A DNA stretch of 64,000 bases, from the NCBI GenBank assembly GCA_019058445.1, contig JAHPZA010000001.1, forward strand, positions 1 through 64,000. The letters run 5' to 3'. Under the pieces are notes generated by a model. It was given only the letters and a program-made list of their open reading frames with translations. It was not told where the DNA came from and ran no database searches. The position numbers and the translations under genes were made by a program. Of this stretch, positions 17,993-26,379 are shown piece after piece; within the stretch, counting starts at the first letter, position 1, and each line of letters begins with the position of its first letter. This stretch comes from Promethearchaeota archaeon. Lineage in GTDB: Archaea; Asgardarchaeota; Lokiarchaeia; Sigyniarchaeales; SOKP01.

Positions 17993-19012
17993 CTAATTTA
18001 AAATTTGTTTTATTTTCTCAATGATTTTGTTTAGAACCTTTTTTAACTCATTGGCTCCATTTAAAGAGGCTGCACCATCATGACCACCACCACTTCCCTC
18101 ATACTCCTCAGCAACTTCTTTTAAAATCTTTCCTAAATGCAAACCTGTTTTTAAACAAACACTTTTTTTTGCTCTGGTACTAATTCGAAATGTCCTCTTT
18201 TTTTCCGAATATACGATGCTCACATCTAAGCCTAAATTAATCAATAAAGATGCAACACCTGCTTCAAAACTACTTACGTGTGTCGTTCCTATCAACCAAT
18301 CCTTTGAACGGATTAGTTTGAGTCGCTGTAATGCTTTTATTCTTGCAATTTTTTCAGAGATCTCTTGTTCAAACTCAAGTGTTGAAAGAATTTCTTGCAA
18401 ATCTAACTTTTCATCTAATAATCTCGATATCCGCATTATAGTATCATTATTGCCATATTTGAAAAATCCAGAATCAGTCAAAATTGCTGAGATTAATAGA
18501 AATTTATATGGAAGTTCCAATGCAAAATTAAAGAATTCACACATATCATATATTATTTCAGAAGTAGAAGAGATTTCGTCATTTATGATATTTAAGGAAG
18601 TGAGATTATTTTTGTAATCGTTTTTAAGATTTAAATGATGATCAATGAAAATGAAAGGAATCTGGGCACTTGTAATATTCAATTTATCAAAAACACTTAC
18701 TTGCGCCAAGTTATTTGTATCTAGAATAAAAATTAAATCTAATTTTGAAATATCCACATTCTCATTAAAAGAAAAATCTAGTTCTCTAAATTTTTGTGAA
18801 ACCTTTTGTAAATATTCTCTTGTAGTTTTGGAGAATTCTGATAAATATAAAGTAGTTTTAGTGTTAAAATAATTAGTGAAAAAAATTTTTAAAATATAAC
18901 AAGAAACAAACCCATCGAGATCTACAGACTCGTGAGTTGTTATTAAAACACTTTTTCCTTTTAAGTATGCTTTTAAATCTTCAAACTTAGAGGTTAACAT
19001 ACAATTAAGCAC
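17993..19012 (-). CDS. DHH/DHHA1 family phosphoesterase
   Basis: A 339-residue protein with both halves of the DHH superfamily. ITTHESVDLDGFVSCYIL is motif I (H, D, D metal ligands), FILDTNN motif II, FIFIDHH motif III (the DHH that names the family), and GGGHDGAASLNG the DHHA1 substrate-binding loop. Relatives include archaeal RecJ-like and NrnA-like nucleases that act on short RNA or DNA. A gene of this family commonly closes the archaeal exosome superoperon, as here. The GTG start at 19012 overlaps the prefoldin stop by 8 bases; ATG 19000 is an alternative. Confidence 0.88.
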   Translation of the reverse strand: MLNCMLTSKFEDLKAYLKGKSVLITTHESVDLDGFVSCYILKIFFTNYFNTKTTLYLSEFSKTTREYLQKVSQKFRELDFSFNENVDISKLDLIFILDTNNLAQVSVFDKLNITSAQIPFIFIDHHLNLKNDYKNNLTSLNIINDEISSTSEIIYDMCEFFNFALELPYKFLLISAILTDSGFFKYGNNDTIMRISRLLDEKLDLQEILSTLEFEQEISEKIARIKALQRLKLIRSKDWLIGTTHVSSFEAGVASLLINLGLDVSIVYSEKKRTFRISTRAKKSVCLKTGLHLGKILKEVAEEYEGSGGGHDGAASLNGANELKKVLNKIIEKIKQILN

Positions 19013-19367
19013 TTTTACTTTGAAGATCTGCTTGAATTGAATTTCTCATTGTTTCGATTTGACCTTTCGTCCTATCGAGTTTTTGAGCTATTGTTTTGGA
19101 ACGCATCTCTAAGGTAACTTTCAATGATTTTTTTTCATCAAGCAGTTTGTTTTTTTCACTTTTGACTAAAATTCCGCCAATGGATTTATAGACAGTATCA
19201 TCTGGGTTAATTTTTTCGAGCTCTTCAATGGCTAATTCCGTATCTCTTAAGCTTGTTTCAATTTGTAGCTTCTGTTGTGATAAATATTCCATAGTGGTGG
19301 AAAGATTCTGCAAGTTTATAACTTTTTTCCTTACTTCCTCATCAAGACTATTTAAATCTATACTCAT
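19005..19367 (-). CDS. pfdB: Prefoldin beta subunit
   Basis: A 120-residue chaperone subunit, the usual length. Two long coiled-coil helices flank a central beta hairpin (DTVYKSIGGILVKSEK), the defining prefoldin beta pattern, with a C-terminal helix KTIAQKLDRTKGQIETMRNSI. With alpha subunits it forms the jellyfish-shaped hexamer that captures unfolded proteins for the thermosome. It sits between Pcc1 and DHH in the superoperon, its usual archaeal place. Confidence 0.93.
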   Translation of the reverse strand: MSIDLNSLDEEVRKKVINLQNLSTTMEYLSQQKLQIETSLRDTELAIEELEKINPDDTVYKSIGGILVKSEKNKLLDEKKSLKVTLEMRSKTIAQKLDRTKGQIETMRNSIQADLQSKSA

Positions 19368-19420
19368 AATTCTTCACAGTATTTTGTATAAAAAAGGTAA
19401 TATAAGAAGCTATAAATCTT

Positions 19421-19684
19421 TTACTCGCATAATTTTAAAGTACTTTCTATAATTTTTCCAAAACTAATAATATCACTGATAGAGGCTCTAAAAGCAGTAA
19501 TATCAGCACTTTCAATGGTAAACACTAACACATGCTTCTTTATTTCCATTAAAATTCTGGATCTATGAGATTTTGCCTTTTTTAACTCAGGTAAGAACGA
19601 GTTATAGGCCAAATTACAAGTGTTTGAATCTTTAAAAGTTAGTTCTATTGTGGAATTTATTGAAAAGTAATTAATACTGCTCAT
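19421..19684 (-). CDS. pcc1: KEOPS complex subunit Pcc1
   Basis: An 87-residue protein. The C-terminal half reads VLVFTIESADITAFRASISDIISFGKIIEST, which matches the Pcc1 signature (strand, then D-[IV]-[TS]-A-[LF]-R-A followed by an amphipathic helix). Pcc1 dimerises and contacts Kae1 and tRNA in KEOPS, which installs t6A. Its start overlaps the L37Ae stop by one base. In many archaea rpoP (Rpb12) lies between these two genes; here there is no room for it. Confidence 0.85.
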   Translation of the reverse strand: MSSINYFSINSTIELTFKDSNTCNLAYNSFLPELKKAKSHRSRILMEIKKHVLVFTIESADITAFRASISDIISFGKIIESTLKLCE

Positions 19685-19974
19685 TATTCTTCAATTACTT
19701 CTAATTCACGTTGCTTTCTCTTTGCAATTCGGAAAGATTCTGCGCCTCGCGGAGTCACAATATTATATGCCCCCCCAGTGAATTTAGCATCACATTTTTT
19801 ACAGTGCCAAATCCCAGTTGAGACTCGATACACTGAACCTACAGTTTCGCAACGAGGGCATTTTATTTTCCCCCCCTTCATTCTTTCCATTATTGAAAGA
19901 ACTCTTTTGCGCACGGTCGAACCATATCTTGCTCCGTAACGACCTGTCCAGCCGACTTTTTTAGTCTTTCCCAT
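19684..19974 (-). CDS. rpl37ae: Ribosomal protein L37Ae (eL43)
   Basis: A 96-residue large-subunit protein with the C4 zinc finger CPRC-(x14-15)-CKKC (residues about 39-60), a basic N-terminus (GKTKKVGWTGRYGARYGSTVRKRV) that contacts rRNA, and the family ending FTGGAYNIVTPRGAES. Full length. It lies between Rrp42 (113 bases upstream) and Pcc1. Confidence 0.96.
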   Translation of the reverse strand: MGKTKKVGWTGRYGARYGSTVRKRVLSIMERMKGGKIKCPRCETVGSVYRVSTGIWHCKKCDAKFTGGAYNIVTPRGAESFRIAKRKQRELEVIEE

Positions 19975-20087
19975 GCTATTACACGTTTTAATTAAAATAT
20001 TAGATATTTCATTAAAAGTATTATAAAATAAAAATTTTCGTGAAAAAAGTTAAAAATAGTAAAAAAACAATGATATAACACAATTTA

Positions 20088-20915
20088 TTATTCAATTTTT
20101 ACCTTGTATTGCCATAAGTCTAATTTATTTCTCAATTCTTTCCCAATTTCGATTGATTTTTTGCCTAACATCTGGATTTCATCCATAGAGAATGTAGCTG
20201 ATCCGCTTTTTTGGATTGACGTTATCTTATCTTCAGTAACTGAAATCGATAATCTACCATCGCAAACTAATTCTTCAGGCAGACAGGGGTCTAAGAAGAC
20301 CATATCTTCTATTTTTCCATAAGTCAAGACTAAAGGCAGTTCATTAACGATATCCTCACCCATTAAATAATTCCCTGTCCATTCTATACCATTTTCAGTA
20401 TATTTTCCTTCAGGAACATGAGCTGAAATCAATGTTGCTAAGGCACTTACACCACCGCAATCAATTAGATTGCCTCCATGATTTATCACATACATATCTA
20501 CAAATAAAATGTAGACTGCCTCTTTTTCCTTAATGCAAAGCTTTTTAGTTTGAACGCAATCAGCATGTCGAATTCCTCGATCTACTACTCGAGCTAACTC
20601 TATCGATTGTTCATCTGGAGGCCCCCTTTCAAATAAAGGGGATGCCAATGGTAATAACTCTGCCATGATGGTACAAACACCTTCATCGGGTAAATCAGGA
20701 AAGGGCTCGCCAATATCGTATTTTAACCCGGTAATTATTCGACTTTCTCCTAGGGATACATCAGCAGAACCTTCCGCAGATGCGACCATATCTGTACTTA
20801 TTTGAAATTCACGAAATTCCCATAAGCCCCTTCCATCAATCCTTTCTTCTTTTTTCAAATTATTAACAATATATTTTCGTTCGATTGTAGAAATTACTCT
20901 TTTAACATCCATCAT
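20088..20915 (-). CDS. rrp42: Exosome complex subunit Rrp42
   Basis: A 275-residue RNase PH-fold subunit without its own catalytic residues; it forms the hexameric ring with Rrp41 and helps bind RNA. Conserved stretches are DGRGLWEFREFQISTDMVASAEGSADVSLGESRIITGLKYDIGEP, LPLASPLFERGPPDEQSIELARVVDRGIR and the C-terminal CLPEELVCDGRLSISV. The start lies 2 bases after the Rrp41 stop. Confidence 0.95.
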   Translation of the reverse strand: MMDVKRVISTIERKYIVNNLKKEERIDGRGLWEFREFQISTDMVASAEGSADVSLGESRIITGLKYDIGEPFPDLPDEGVCTIMAELLPLASPLFERGPPDEQSIELARVVDRGIRHADCVQTKKLCIKEKEAVYILFVDMYVINHGGNLIDCGGVSALATLISAHVPEGKYTENGIEWTGNYLMGEDIVNELPLVLTYGKIEDMVFLDPCLPEELVCDGRLSISVTEDKITSIQKSGSATFSMDEIQMLGKKSIEIGKELRNKLDLWQYKVKIE

Positions 20916-20917
20916 AT

Positions 20918-21697
20918 CTATTCATCCCCTCCACTTGTATTTGAAGATTGATTTACACTTTCTTGAATTGAGATATATTTACTTCTTAACGCATCTAACT
21001 GAATTTGATATATTTTTTCGGCAGCTTCCTTTCCAAGCTTTAAGCATGTATCAAATTCATCAGCATCCATAGAACCATCAAATTGCAATAATGAAAGCTC
21101 ATCATTAAACCACGTTATTGCTAAAGGAAGATCAGCATCCCCCGCTTTATCTTCTATACCCGAAAGGTCCACTACAATCTCCCCATCAATTTTACCAACT
21201 GCTACGGCAGTGACTAAGCTTTTCATAGGCACACCAGCATCAGCTAATGCTAAAGACGCAACAGTTGTACTTGCGCACCTAGTTCCTCCATCCGCGTCAA
21301 TAACTTCTATAAATACTTCAAAAGCAGTACCCGGGTAAAGTTCAAGAAATAAAACGGGCTCTATACAATCAGATATAATCATAGAGATCTCTTTTTCACG
21401 ACGCCCTGGGGCAGGTCGTTTTCTATCAAATACAGAATAGGTGGCCATTCTATAAAAAATGCGTAAAACACCACGATCTGGCTTTGCGAGGTGATGAGGA
21501 TGCACTTCTCGAGGTCCGTACACCGCCGCAAATATTTTATTATTACCCCATTCAAGATATGCAGAACCATCTGCGTTTTTTATCACACCCACTTCCATCT
21601 TAAGCGGACGCAATTCAGTCTTCTCACGTCCATCCAGCCTTTTACCATCTTCTCTAAATAGCTTATCTGGATATTCGTCTTTTATTATTAATACCAT
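20918..21697 (-). CDS. rrp41: Exosome complex exonuclease Rrp41
   Basis: A 259-residue catalytic subunit, phosphorolytic 3'-5' exoribonuclease and 3'-tailing enzyme. RLDGREKTELRPLKMEVGV is the N-terminal signature, FDRKRPAPGRREKEIS holds RNA-binding arginines, and EDKAGDADLPLAITWF holds the two catalytic Asp residues. ADGGTRCASTTVASLALADAG is the conserved core. The tail from about residue 235 is Ser/Asn-rich and probably disordered. It lies between Rrp4 and Rrp42 with 2-base spacings, so the three subunits are surely co-transcribed. Confidence 0.96.
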   Translation of the reverse strand: MVLIIKDEYPDKLFREDGKRLDGREKTELRPLKMEVGVIKNADGSAYLEWGNNKIFAAVYGPREVHPHHLAKPDRGVLRIFYRMATYSVFDRKRPAPGRREKEISMIISDCIEPVLFLELYPGTAFEVFIEVIDADGGTRCASTTVASLALADAGVPMKSLVTAVAVGKIDGEIVVDLSGIEDKAGDADLPLAITWFNDELSLLQFDGSMDADEFDTCLKLGKEAAEKIYQIQLDALRSKYISIQESVNQSSNTSGGDE

Positions 21698-21699
21698 CT

Positions 21700-22485
21700 T
21701 TATTTAATACCTCTTTTTGTTTTCTCATTTTCTACAAATGCTTGAATTCTATCAGTTAACCCTGATGTATGTGCTTCTCTCTCGATCTTATAAATTGCAT
21801 CAATGAGTAAGCGCTCATATGCGATATTATCACCCCTTAACCATATTCGCCCATTTTGAGTTACAAATATATTGCAATTGGTTAAAGATTTAAGCATCTT
21901 TATCATCGATCCGCTACGTCCAATTACTCGAGGGATTTTGGGGGGATCAATTGAAATAACAATACCCCCATTTTTCTTCCCGAGATACTTACCAACTGTC
22001 GTTAATTCGGGTTTATTTAAGCGATCTGCTGAAAGGACTTTTACTATCAAAATATCACCAATATCAAACGTTTCGGTGTTGGAATCATCTCGTTGATTTC
22101 GTGAAAAATCTTTTCCTCTTCCAAATCGTGGTCTGCCTCTTCTTGCTGTATTCTTTGGTTTCAGTTGAGCATCATCCTTAGCATTTATATCACATCTATA
22201 TTTAACAGGATTTTTATCAACAACTATTGCGATAACTTTATCGCCTGGTTGAGGTGTATAGATTCCTCTAAGTGGAATCACATTAATATAATTCTTGTTT
22301 ATTTGCTTCAATCCAATATGAAGTGAGATGATTTTATCTCTTGTATCATTTAATATTGTCCCCCGTCCTGGTAAGAAATTATTAACATCTTCAGTCAATA
22401 CTTCTCCGGGAACTACGAGTTCTCGGGTTGTTTCCTCATCTTCAAATTCGTCATCCTCTTGGACTTCACTTTCATCTTCTTCCAT
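21700..22485 (-). CDS. rrp4: Exosome complex RNA-binding subunit Rrp4
   Basis: A 261-residue cap subunit of the archaeal exosome. After an acidic N-terminal tail (about 20 residues of E and D), VPGEVLTEDVNNFLPGRGTI is the Rrp4 N-terminal domain, residues about 80-185 hold the S1 domain, and IPRVIGRSGSMIKMLKSLTNCNIFVTQNGRIWL is the KH domain with its GxxG loop. An unusual insert of Arg/Lys-rich residues (near 115-130, NTARRGRPRFGRGKDF) lies inside the S1 region, and may add RNA contacts. Confidence 0.94.
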   Translation of the reverse strand: MEEDESEVQEDDEFEDEETTRELVVPGEVLTEDVNNFLPGRGTILNDTRDKIISLHIGLKQINKNYINVIPLRGIYTPQPGDKVIAIVVDKNPVKYRCDINAKDDAQLKPKNTARRGRPRFGRGKDFSRNQRDDSNTETFDIGDILIVKVLSADRLNKPELTTVGKYLGKKNGGIVISIDPPKIPRVIGRSGSMIKMLKSLTNCNIFVTQNGRIWLRGDNIAYERLLIDAIYKIEREAHTSGLTDRIQAFVENEKTKRGIK

Positions 22486-22566
22486 TTGTTTTTACTCACT
22501 CTTTTTTTTAATTAACCTAACTTATCAAAAAAATAATGTATTCAGAACAAATTAAAAATGTTTAAG

Positions 22567-23358
22567 TTAGGATTTTAAGAGTTTAGTTTGAACTCTTCCA
22601 TGGGTTAATTTATTTAATTTATCAATCAATTCCATCTGTAATCCTGCTGGTAAACTTACCACAGCAACCCATGAACCATCTGATTGCCATTCTTCTTTCT
22701 TAATTTGAGATAATTGAGCAACGACATTGTATCCTTTAGCAGTAAAACTTGTAGGGATTTTAATTGCAAGTTCCGCCTGTTCCATACGAATAGGGATAAT
22801 ACTTTGGATTTTTTTAACAACATCATCGACTTGTTCTTCAGCATTTTTCATTAAATCAATTTTAATGTTGCCCTCATCAATTGCTTTTTCGATTCTTTGG
22901 TAAGGGTGTGGCTTTTTATTTTGAGGGTTTATTGCGTTTTTGCTTATGATGGTAATGATTTGTTTCAATTTTTTATTTCTTTCCTCTTCTCTCTGAGCTT
23001 TCGTCCATTGAATTTCTCCATCTAAAAGGATATACCCGCTTATCGTTTTCCCATCAGTTGTATTGAAAATCGCTTCCATATCACCATCAGTTGCTTTTTT
23101 ACCTCGTCTTAAGTCTTCGAAAACACTAAAACTTTCAAAGATCATTTCTAAGTTGATTTTAGGGTCATTTATTAATTCTTCAACAGAGACCCGAGATTTC
23201 GCGCTCCCCGCTTTTAATCGTTTATTGATCTCTTCTCGAATAATTTTCTTTGCTTCCCAGGCTTGTTCAGGATCAATAAGCATTTCAAAAGTTCGACCCC
23301 CTTTTTCAATGCGTCCTATTATATAACCGCCTAAATCTATTCTTGCCCTATCAATCAT
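22567..23358 (-). CDS. sdo1: Ribosome maturation protein SBDS homologue
   Basis: A 263-residue SBDS protein with the N-terminal FYSH-like domain (RIEKGGRTFEMLIDPEQAW, ...), a middle helical domain around IQWTKAQREEERNKKLKQIITIISKNAINPQNKKPHPYQRIEKAI, and the C-terminal ferredoxin-like domain. In eukaryotes SBDS acts with EFL1 to remove eIF6 from the 60S subunit; archaeal homologues are thought to act in a similar step. The place between psmA and rrp4 is the conserved archaeal one. Confidence 0.95.
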   Translation of the reverse strand: MIDRARIDLGGYIIGRIEKGGRTFEMLIDPEQAWEAKKIIREEINKRLKAGSAKSRVSVEELINDPKINLEMIFESFSVFEDLRRGKKATDGDMEAIFNTTDGKTISGYILLDGEIQWTKAQREEERNKKLKQIITIISKNAINPQNKKPHPYQRIEKAIDEGNIKIDLMKNAEEQVDDVVKKIQSIIPIRMEQAELAIKIPTSFTAKGYNVVAQLSQIKKEEWQSDGSWVAVVSLPAGLQMELIDKLNKLTHGRVQTKLLKS

Positions 23359-23515
23359 AAGAGATTTTACCCTATCTAATAAAAAATTTACCTACTCTTT
23401 ACCTTTCTCCTATGTTGTCTATCTATTTGAATTATGAAGGAATAAGTAGATAAGTTTAATTTTTAATGATGTATTTTTAATTTTTTTTGGATCTTTTTAT
23501 TTTTTAATTATTATA

Positions 23516-24229
23516 TTAAATTTTTTTTAACAAATCTTCCTTCTCTTCATTACTTAACAATTTAAATTTAACATCATCTTTCAATATAAAGGCTATATCA
23601 TAGGTATTTTTATTCAAATTATCTCCCATCAATTCTTTCAAAGTTTTTAAGGGTAATAATTTTAAATCTTCATCATTAATATCATCTTTATAGTGTTCTT
23701 CGAGATAAGTTCTTGCTTCATTCGCACCAGAACCTATCGCAAAAGCTTTATACCCCCACATAGCCCCAGATGGATCCGTTAGATATAAGGAAGGTCCATT
23801 TGAATCAATTCCAGCAACCAAGAATGAAACTCCAAACGGACGAACTCCCGCATTCTGAGTAAATGCCTGCTTATATTCGCAAATGTGTAGAGTTGCGTCC
23901 TTCACAGAGATTTTTTCATCGTAACTTAGCAAGTTAATCTGGGCTTGAATCCTAGCCCTATCAATAAGCACACGAGCATCAGCAGTTAAACCTGCAATGG
24001 CTACTCCAATATGGTCGTCAATTTTAAAGATTTTTTCTGAACCAATACTTAAAGCGAGTTCAGAGCTTTTTTTCTCAACAGCAAATACCACAGAATTTTT
24101 ATTTCTACATACAATAGCTGTTGTGCCTCTTCTCACGGCTTCTATCGCATATTCGACCTGAAATAGCCTACCCTCAGGCGAAAACTGAGTAATAGCCATA
24201 TCATACCCTCTTCCTGCTTGCTGAAACAT
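23516..24229 (-). CDS. psmA: Proteasome subunit alpha
   Basis: A 237-residue outer-ring subunit of the 20S proteasome. GRGYDMAITQFSPEGRLFQVEYAIEAVRRGTTAIV is the alpha-type N-terminal helix and gate region, including the YD and the Pro of the reverse turn. GIDSNGPSLYLTDPSGAMWGYKAFAIGSGA is the conserved core. It has no N-terminal catalytic Thr, as expected for alpha. It heads the minus-strand superoperon, with 157 bases to SBDS, so a second promoter in that gap is possible. Confidence 0.95.
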   Translation of the reverse strand: MFQQAGRGYDMAITQFSPEGRLFQVEYAIEAVRRGTTAIVCRNKNSVVFAVEKKSSELALSIGSEKIFKIDDHIGVAIAGLTADARVLIDRARIQAQINLLSYDEKISVKDATLHICEYKQAFTQNAGVRPFGVSFLVAGIDSNGPSLYLTDPSGAMWGYKAFAIGSGANEARTYLEEHYKDDINDEDLKLLPLKTLKELMGDNLNKNTYDIAFILKDDVKFKLLSNEEKEDLLKKI

Positions 24230-24701
24230 TTTTAAAATCCCTTTAAATTTTTAATTATGTTCTTATTACATTATTTTTTTTATACTAAATTATAATGTTT
24301 TAATAATTACTCTAATTTATATTTTTTTTAAATATTCTATAAACCATGTAGGATTTCTTATGATAGGGACTAACTTCAAAAAGTGGTTTAGTTCAATAAC
24401 TGAGTAAAGAGCATTAAAATATTTTTCAATTTTTTTTTAAATAATTCAAAACCACCAAATCTTTTAGGCATTCAAATAGTATATTTTACATCTACCTAAC
24501 TCAATCTTTAAGAGATTTTCAAATTTATACTTCTTTAAAAATAATAGAAGATTGCCTATTCCTTGAGCAACTTTAAGAATATAATTTGAAATCAGAAAAT
24601 ATATAGCATAAATAATAAAAAAGTAGAAAATTATAAACATTTGAAATTGAAATGTGTACTTCAAGATTAAGATATTATAACTACCTATACCCTAAAAATT
24701 T
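24230..24701. other. 472-base gap, no convincing gene
   Basis: A very AT-rich stretch between psmA and the Roadblock gene. It contains a 66-codon minus-strand frame rich in Phe and Ile, typical of AT-rich spacer translation, and no tRNA fold. It probably holds the promoter of the proteasome/exosome superoperon close to 24230-24270, where T-rich and TATA-like tracts are too many to choose among. Confidence 0.4.
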
Positions 24702-25076
24702 CTACGACCAAGCTAATTTATTGACTAATATTGACCATTCTAATAAAATCAACCCAGTTTCAGGATCGGTATGAATTACAAGATAATCTCCCTCTTTCGT
24801 GATTGAACCGGCAACATTTCCTTTCCCTCCAGCGATATTTTTTGCGGCCAACTGGATATCATCATTTTTTAAAATCGCAAATCTGGAATTTTGATAGGTG
24901 AGGGAAGGTTCTTTCTCTTTCCATGCTTTAAGAAGTTGGGATCCCTCTTCATTTGACATTTGACTATTACCAGATTTAAAAATAACTTCTCCTTGGTCAT
25001 TTAAAAGATATACGTCTGTAACTCCCTCATATTCGTTCAAACCATCTACTACTCTGTTAAATTTCTCTTGATCCAT
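24702..25076 (-). CDS. Roadblock/LC7 domain protein
   Basis: A 124-residue single-domain protein. The start helix (DQEKFNRVVDGLNEYEGVTDVYLLNDQGEVIFKSG) followed by the second helix, then FAILKNDDIQLAAKNI and DYLVIHTDPETG, gives the alpha-beta-beta-alpha-beta-beta-beta plan of Roadblock/LC7 proteins. In eukaryotes these form dynein light chains or Ragulator/MglB-type regulators of small GTPases. Asgard archaea encode many; no GTPase gene is adjacent, so its partner is unknown. It is divergent from the gene at 25216. Confidence 0.82.
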   Translation of the reverse strand: MDQEKFNRVVDGLNEYEGVTDVYLLNDQGEVIFKSGNSQMSNEEGSQLLKAWKEKEPSLTYQNSRFAILKNDDIQLAAKNIAGGKGNVAGSITKEGDYLVIHTDPETGLILLEWSILVNKLAWS

Positions 25077-25215
25077 GTTTTTTCCAACATTTAATTCTTA
25101 TTTTGTTATTATTACCAAATAAAAATTTTCTAATTTAAAATTTGTGAGAATAATAGTTTTTTAAATACGAAGAGAGGAAAAATTTTTTACAGTTATGATA
25201 TTCTAGAGCTTATTT

Positions 25216-25998
25216 ATGAAAACTTTGGTTCTTTCCGATAAAATATACAATATTTCCTCGAAATCACAAGAAAGAGAGGTATTTGTAAGATATTTAAAAT
25301 ATTTAAATGAAAAGGTAAAAGGCTTTTCTAAAACCTCTATACAAATCAAAAAATTAAGAAAGTTTGATAATCGATTCGAAATAGAAATAAACGGTCCTGA
25401 GGAAATATTCGTACTAAATTTACTGAAAAAAGAAATAGGCTCAATTAATGAATTTAAGGAAATTGAAATAGGAAGAAAATATAAAGGAACGCTCATTGAC
25501 GTGGGAAAATTTGGATTCGGTATTTTCGTTGATTGTGCGATATTGAATCCAAATGTAGATGTTTTGTTAAATTTAAACGTATTGAGGGAACAATTATGTT
25601 TAGGCAAAAAGAAATCAATAAGAGAGATTATTAAGGCATATAATTTAATTGACCATTTTCCCGTAGAAATTACAATTACGGAAGTTGATACTGAGAAGCA
25701 TCAGGTTCAAGGAAAATTAAGCGACTCATTTTTAAGCCTATATCATAAAATTACGAGTGAAAAATTAGAAGCAATTTTTTTGAGTGGTGCAACCAAAAAC
25801 CAATTTAAGAAGGCATTAATTAGGAGGGGACACTTAAGAGATATTGTCTCTGTTGAGCGACATGGATTTCTTGAAAATATCGCCATTTTAAAAGAAGGCA
25901 CCGACGCTCCTGGTATCATAGCTCATATCGGAAAATACCTAAGAAATTGTAAATTAAGTGCTATACGTTATGAAAGAATCCAAAAATTATTAGATTGA
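25216..25998 (+). CDS. DUF2110-like archaeal protein
   Basis: A 260-residue archaeal conserved protein that resembles the DUF2110 family. The central part (FKEIEIGRKYKGTLIDVGKFGFGIFVDCAIL) reads like an S1/OB-type beta barrel, and the C-terminal part (NQFKKALIRRGHLRDIVSVERHGFLENIAILKEGTDAPGIIAHIGKYL) is the most conserved-looking stretch. It is possibly RNA-binding (inference from the OB-like segment). It is followed directly by two tRNA genes on the other strand. Confidence 0.65.
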   Translation: MKTLVLSDKIYNISSKSQEREVFVRYLKYLNEKVKGFSKTSIQIKKLRKFDNRFEIEINGPEEIFVLNLLKKEIGSINEFKEIEIGRKYKGTLIDVGKFGFGIFVDCAILNPNVDVLLNLNVLREQLCLGKKKSIREIIKAYNLIDHFPVEITITEVDTEKHQVQGKLSDSFLSLYHKITSEKLEAIFLSGATKNQFKKALIRRGHLRDIVSVERHGFLENIAILKEGTDAPGIIAHIGKYLRNCKLSAIRYERIQKLLD

Positions 25999-26019
25999 AC
26001 CATTAAAAGATAGAAAAAT

Positions 26020-26121
26020 GAGCCCGGGGAGGTTCTCGCTATGTTCAGTGATCGAACACAATATCGAACTCCCGACCTATGCGGTGTAAGCGCATCGTCA
26101 TAACCACTAGACCACGGGCTC
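26020..26121 (-). tRNA. tRNA-Val (anticodon TAC) with a 30-base intron in the T loop
   Basis: Reading the minus strand: acceptor GAGCCCG / CGGGCTC pairs fully, D stem GTC/GAC, anticodon stem ATGCG/CGCAT with loop CTTACAC (anticodon TAC), and T stem GGGAG (5') with CTCCC (3', 26069-26073 and 26027-26031 on the two sides). The T loop is 37 bases instead of 7. The extra 30 bases fold into a complete bulge-helix-bulge: 4-bp helix TTCG/CGAG, 3-base bulges ATA and AAC, then an 8-bp stem TTGTGTTC/GAACATAG with a 7-base loop. Removal leaves TTCGAAC or TTCGATC, both normal T loops. No CCA is encoded. Confidence 0.92.
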
Positions 26122-26154
26122 TTAACTCCAATGAATTACCGTTTCAAATCAAAC

Positions 26155-26257
26155 GCAAGCGGTGGGATTTGAACCCACGTATCCGTTCGGACACTGGATT
26201 AGCAATCCAGCGCTTTAGGCGCGTCTTTAACGCTCTACCAAGCTAAGCGACGCTTGC
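26155..26257 (-). tRNA. tRNA-Ser (anticodon GCT) with a 20-base insert between D and anticodon stems
   Basis: Minus strand: acceptor GCAAGCG/CGCTTGC, D stem GCTT/GAGC, anticodon stem CTGGA/TCCAG with loop TTGCTAA (anticodon GCT), a long variable arm GTCC-GAAC-GGAT as in serine tRNAs, and T arm GTGGG-TTCAAAT-CCCAC. Between GAGC of the D stem and the base before the anticodon stem lie 20 extra bases (plus-strand 26212-26231). Their removal gives the standard GAGC-G-CTGGA junction, so this is probably an intron at about position 25/26. I could not build a perfect bulge-helix-bulge here. Confidence 0.88.
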
Positions 26258-26379
26258 AAATTTTTGATAAAGGTTAATTACCTTATATTTTGAATATAAC
26301 AATTAAAAATTTTAATACTTTTTCATAAAAGTTTTGGATAAAATATAAAAGAAAATGAAATAAAACAATTTCAAAAAAA

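Noticed and set aside
24464..24664. 66-codon minus-strand frame with hydrophobic residues
   Set aside because: Rich in Phe, Ile and Tyr as expected from random AT-rich DNA, no ribosome-binding site and no recognisable domain; could still be a small membrane protein but support is too weak.
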